Shown piece after piece: positions 5,371-5,489 of a stretch of 5,489 nucleotides of DNA (positions within the stretch are counted from its first letter, which is position 1; each line of letters opens with the position of its first letter). Source of the DNA: Deltaproteobacteria bacterium (GTDB lineage Bacteria; Myxococcota; B64-G9); contig QMME01000299.1 in assembly GCA_003647095.1 (NCBI GenBank), positions 1 through 5,489 on the forward strand, given 5' to 3'. Below the pieces are notes generated by a model. It worked only from the letters and a program-made list of their open reading frames with translations, was not told the DNA's origin and ran no database searches. The translations under genes were made by a program, and so were the position numbers.

Positions 5371-5489
5371 ATGCACAAAGGCATGCACGAGGTTCGTTTT
5401 CACGGACGCGGCGGCCAGGGGGCGGTCACTTCCGCCGAGTTGCTGGCCCAGGCGGCCATAGCCGAGGGATTGAGCGCCCAGGCGTTTCC
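5371..5489 (+). CDS. porC: 2-oxoacid:ferredoxin oxidoreductase gamma subunit, N-terminal part (pyruvate/ketoisovalerate type)
   Basis: The visible 39 residues match the start of the gamma subunit of pyruvate or 2-ketoisovalerate ferredoxin oxidoreductase. This enzyme reversibly converts a 2-oxoacid and CoA to acyl-CoA, CO2 and reduced ferredoxin in the cytoplasm of anaerobes. The recognisable motif is EVRFHGRGGQGAVTSAELLA (residues 7-26), in which GRGGQG is the highly conserved gamma-domain loop. The ATG at 5371 is supported by GGAGG five bases upstream; an in-frame ATG at 5383 is a possible second start but has no ribosome site. The gene runs off the right edge. It has a strong promoter of its own and is the first gene on its strand, so delta, alpha and beta subunit genes probably follow. 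The substrate (pyruvate, branched-chain or 2-oxoglutarate) cannot be decided from this fragment, so the symbol is provisional. Confidence 0.5.
   Translation, partial: MHKGMHEVRFHGRGGQGAVTSAELLAQAAIAEGLSAQAF

Overview
The window is GC-rich throughout (roughly two thirds G+C by eye). It looks like ordinary bacterial chromosome: genes on both strands, clear Shine-Dalgarno sites and sigma-70-like promoters. The gene set is an alternative sigma-32 type factor, an MntP manganese exporter, two lipoproteins, and the start of an oxygen-sensitive 2-oxoacid:ferredoxin oxidoreductase gamma subunit. This fits an anaerobic or facultative Gram-negative bacterium, most plausibly a Desulfobacterota/Desulfuromonadales-type organism. 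That placement is inference from gene content and composition; no marker gene settles it. There is no phage, transposase, CRISPR array, tRNA or rRNA.

Left third (1-3459, all minus strand). A compact three-gene operon runs leftwards from a good promoter at 3432-3459. Its order is a sigma-32 family factor (2443-3354), a zinc-ribbon protein with two C-terminal membrane helices (1381-2427) and mntP (805-1362), with gaps of only 15 and 18 bases. The sigma mRNA leader carries a 14-bp hairpin (3376-3418). Beyond mntP, a separate unit with an extended -10 promoter (752-760) drives a lipoprotein-like gene (675 to beyond the left edge). Its reading frame is broken at a run of ten G's (minus-strand sense), which is either a sequence error or a slippage-prone contingency tract.

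Middle (3355-3710). This intergenic region of about 350 bases holds the sigma operon promoter and a 17-bp perfect direct repeat. The repeat flanks a segment rich in nested inverted repeats. The second repeat copy supplies the -35 box of a plus-strand promoter (3654-3682) for a small lipoprotein with a CxxCxxC motif just after the lipidated cysteine (3711-4211).

Right third (4212-5489). A metallo-beta-lactamase fold hydrolase (4240-5079, minus, probable TTG start) converges on the small lipoprotein gene and diverges from the oxidoreductase gamma subunit gene (5371 onwards, plus). The divergent spacer of about 290 bases holds a strong sigma-70-like promoter for the oxidoreductase gene and two inverted repeats that could be operators.

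How the genes may work together: the sigma factor, zinc-ribbon membrane protein and manganese exporter are probably co-transcribed, suggesting a link between stress transcription and metal or envelope homeostasis. The other genes appear to be independent units. Nothing here amounts to a clearly new system. The best leads are the G10 tract, the repeat-flanked intergenic element, the sigma mRNA leader hairpin and the uncharacterised zinc-ribbon partner of the sigma factor.
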